DNA from: Mycobacterium sp.
GTDB taxonomy: Bacteria > Actinomycetota > Actinomycetes > Mycobacteriales > Mycobacteriaceae
Reading direction: 5' to 3'
Assembly: GCA_023264755.1 (NCBI GenBank)
Contig: JAHFVB010000007.1
Span: forward strand, 18,407-25,558
Length of the DNA: 7,152 nt
The translations under genes and the position numbers were made by a program. Positions within the stretch are counted from its first letter, which is position 1; each line of letters starts with the position of its first letter. The notes under the pieces were generated by a model. The model did not search any database. It was not told where the DNA came from and was given only the letters and a program-made list of their open reading frames with translations. This document shows, one piece after another, positions 5,753-7,152 of the stretch.

Positions 5753-5796
5753 GGAAGGCTATGGATCCGCCGAGTTTTTCCTATCGATTTCCTATC
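5753..5796 (-). promoter_or_regulatory. Helically phased regulator half-sites upstream of prpC
   Basis: Minus-strand 11-base steps give GATAGGAAATC (5796-5786), GATAGGAAAAA (5785-5775), CTCGG (5774-5770, degenerate) and CATAGCC (5763-5757). The first two units are a tandem repeat of GATAGGAAA. The 8-mer ATCGATAG spans their junction and also occurs upstream of the response regulator at 2910-2917. The array ends 66 bases before the chosen ATG, a distance suited to activation or repression of a promoter in between. Confidence 0.62.
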
Positions 5797-5799
5797 ACC

Positions 5800-6290
5800 G
5801 TGGGCATCCCGGCACCCGGTGTGCTGATCGGTCGGCGTCAGCGCGCGGCGTAGCCCCCGGCCAGCGATGGCAAACACGTCGGATGGGTGGAGCTCGGGGC
5901 TGTCGAATCAGTGGAACCGTCACCTGAGCGCACCCGGGGGTCCGGTACCGCGGCGTCATCGTCGGGCCGCAAGGGAATGCCGACTTCCTCAGGGGATTTC
6001 AGAGCCGCGCGGCGGCGCCGTGGGTGCCCGGTGGGTGGGGCGGGGGGTCCTCACCCACCGGGCGGTCTTGGGCTCGCCCAAGGGCGTTGCAGCGCCGAAT
6101 CCAGGTCCGTCGAAGCGAATTGGTCGGTGGCTTGCGCTCATGGGTGGCGGCCGAGGGACCGCGTATCGAGTCCGCGGCGCCTTGCCATGGCAATGCTATG
6201 GGCGAGGGCTGTCCAAGCTGTGAGGCCATCCTGTGTACGGCCTATCAAACTCTGGAGCTCGTGAGGGGCGCGGCGCGACCCACCGATCCT
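5800..6290. other. Non-coding stretch with hairpins; no convincing gene
   Basis: This span has overlapping open frames of up to about 125 codons in several frames. None has a recognisable domain, and the products are Arg/Gly/Pro-rich and differ wildly by frame, as expected from GC-rich non-coding DNA. I see no tRNA or rRNA and no riboswitch core that I can recognise. The main structure is the pair of adjacent hairpins at 6026-6082. It may hold a small RNA, a decayed gene or simply long leader and spacer. Confidence 0.5.
6026..6063. repeat. Long inverted repeat with a homopolymeric G/C loop
   Basis: Bases 6026-6037 and 6052-6063 are a perfect 12-bp inverted repeat. In plus-strand RNA, G6038-G6040 can extend it by three pairs (one G-U) with C6049-T6051, leaving the loop CGGGGGGU; the minus-strand loop is ACCCCCCG. 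A second small hairpin (6067-6073 with 6076-6082) follows within 3 bases. No U-tract follows, so this is not a canonical terminator. Confidence 0.6.
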
Positions 6291-6291
6291 T

Positions 6292-6313
6292 CATAGGTTT
6301 CTCCTAGCTTTGG
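6292..6313 (+). promoter_or_regulatory. Possible phased half-site pair upstream of the GT39 gene
   Basis: CATAGGTTTCT (6292) is followed exactly 11 bases later by CCTAGCTTTGG (6303). The spacing and A/C-TAG core match the arrays ahead of the regulator and prpC, and the orientation is again toward the downstream gene. Only two units are seen and one is imperfect. They lie about 200 bases before the ATG, so a long leader would be required. Confidence 0.35.
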
Positions 6314-6351
6314 CCCACGGGGTACCCATCACCAGGGGCAACCATGTAGCC

Positions 6352-6396
6352 ATGACGCCAACAGCGCTCGACTCCCGGGGCTACTCAGCGGACTGA
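6352..6396 (+). CDS. Possible 14-codon leader ORF upstream of the GT39 gene
   Basis: The frame reads MTPTALDSRGYSAD then TGA. Just before it, an ATG-TAG pair at 6344-6349 has AGGGG 5 bases upstream (6334-6338). It lies between the candidate half-sites and the glycosyltransferase start. It is too short for codon statistics and could be chance. Confidence 0.2.
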   Translation: MTPTALDSRGYSAD

Positions 6397-6509
6397 ACTC
6401 GCCGCGCCGCCCCTCCGGCTTCGCGGCCGAATCCTCCGCCCGGCCCGCAACCGAGGCGCTTCTACCCCACCAGCCACTCCTTCAATCACTCTGTACGAGA
6501 GGATCTTTC

Positions 6510-7152
6510 ATGACCACACTGATCGAGCCCGTCCGCGAAGCCGGCGCGCCGGACGGCCCGAACGAGCGGGCGAGACCGCGCTGGCAACGCCCGGCCTTCG
6601 CGGTGCTACTGATCGCCACCGCGGCGTTCTGGACCATCGGGCTGGGCCGCAACGGTTGGGCCAATGCCTTCTACGCCGCGGCCGTGCAGGCCGGCACGAA
6701 GAGTTGGAAGGCGTTCCTGTTCGGCTCCTCCGATGCGGCCAATGCCATCACCGTCGACAAGCCGCCGGCGGCGCTGTGGCCGATGGAATTGTCCGCCCGG
6801 ATCTTCGGCGTGAACACGTGGTCGATCCTGCTGCCAGAGGTGCTGCTCGGCGTGGCATCGGTGGCGCTGCTGTACCTCATCGTGAAGAAGCGGTTCGGGG
6901 CGGGCGCCGGCCTGATCGCCGGCGCCACGCTGGCCCTGACTCCGGTGGCCACCTTGATGTTTCGCTACGACAATCCGGATGCCCTGCTGGCCTTCCTGAT
7001 GGTCGCCGCGGTGTGGGCCCTGCTGCGCGCGGTCGACGACGGGCGCACCCGCTGGCTGGTGCTGTGCGGTGCGCTGATCGGGTTCGGCTTCCTGACCAAG
7101 CAGTTGCAGGTGATGCTCGTCGTCCCCGGACTCGCCCTGACCTATCTTGTCG
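6510..7152 (+). CDS. GT39/ArnT-like polytopic glycosyltransferase (3' truncated by window)
   Basis: The first 214 residues are present and the frame is still open at the window end. The ATG has AGAGGA 6 bases upstream (6498-6503), an ideal RBS. A cytoplasmic Pro/Arg-rich tail (1-28) precedes TM1 (about 29-47). Then comes a loop with NAFYAAAVQAG, FGSSDAANA and TVDKPPAALW (51-90), and further hydrophobic segments near 104-124, 132-150, 157-173, 182-196 and 198-214. The FGSSD, VDKPP and RYDNPDALL elements are typical of the actinobacterial PMT_2/GT39 group. These GT-C enzymes transfer a sugar from a polyprenyl-phosphate donor to protein or envelope acceptors on the outer face of the membrane. 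In this group the first loop has Asn-x-x-Tyr where classical protein mannosyltransferases carry an Asp-Glu pair. The acceptor is unknown. Such genes are, as far as I recall, often near two-component systems in actinobacteria, which fits the regulatory pair upstream. Confidence 0.88.
   Translation, partial: MTTLIEPVREAGAPDGPNERARPRWQRPAFAVLLIATAAFWTIGLGRNGWANAFYAAAVQAGTKSWKAFLFGSSDAANAITVDKPPAALWPMELSARIFGVNTWSILLPEVLLGVASVALLYLIVKKRFGAGAGLIAGATLALTPVATLMFRYDNPDALLAFLMVAAVWALLRAVDDGRTRWLVLCGALIGFGFLTKQLQVMLVVPGLALTYLV

Noticed and set aside
6000..6090. 6C-type small RNA on the minus strand
   Set aside because: Only one hairpin has a loop of six C; the described RNA has two such C-rich loops. 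It is kept only as an unassigned structure.
5800..6290. Cobalamin or ydaO-type riboswitch
   Set aside because: Short matches such as GCCGAATCC near 6093-6101 are isolated, and I could not assemble the conserved core elements in order.
5867..6296. Several overlapping open frames of 76-125 codons on both strands
   Set aside because: Products are Arg/Gly/Pro-rich, differ completely between frames and contain no family motif. None combines a good RBS with a sensible N-terminus.

Overview
The window is GC-rich, densely coded actinobacterial DNA. Its gene types suggest a Mycobacteriaceae member (Mycobacterium or Mycolicibacterium): a TrcR/TrcS- or TcrX/TcrY-like two-component system, an actinobacterial GT39 membrane glycosyltransferase, a DedA protein and very Pro/Gly-rich secreted proteins. 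The genus is an inference from protein style and composition, not from a marker gene.

Layout. 2-1135 (+) is the 3' part of a GH27 alpha-galactosidase-type glycoside hydrolase. 1193-1801 (+) is a DedA/VTT-domain membrane protein. 1990-2036 is a strong intrinsic terminator serving the minus strand. 2046-2333 (-) and 2414-2611 (-) are two small secreted proline-rich proteins, called PrpA and PrpB here for convenience only, probably one transcription unit in the order B then A. 2612-2939 is a divergent regulatory region. 2940-3698 (+) and 3679-5211 (+) are an overlapping OmpR-family response regulator and its HAMP-HisKA-HATPase sensor kinase. 5244-5280 is a perfect 16-bp hairpin between convergent genes. 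5312-5692 (-) is a third secreted proline-rich protein (PrpC). 5693-6509 is about 0.8 kb with no convincing gene, holding regulatory repeats and hairpins. 6510-7152 (+) is the 5' part of a GT39/ArnT-like polytopic glycosyltransferase.

Main point. The two-component genes are flanked on both sides by three tiny exported proteins that share a Sec signal peptide, a Pro/Gly-rich body and a recurrent C-x-P-x-x-P-C motif (five copies in three proteins). The regions upstream of the response regulator, prpB and prpC each carry pentamers of the form [C/G]-A-[T/C]-A-G spaced exactly 11 bp (one helical turn), pointing in the direction of the downstream gene. All three share the same pattern of occupied, occupied, skipped and occupied registers. 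A shorter pair with the same 11-bp phase lies ahead of the glycosyltransferase. OmpR/PhoB-family regulators typically bind tandem half-sites at this spacing. I therefore infer a local regulon in which the system controls itself, the Cys-motif proline-rich exoproteins and possibly an envelope glycosyltransferase. The DNA pattern and the protein motif are read directly from the sequence; the regulatory link and any cell-envelope role are inference.
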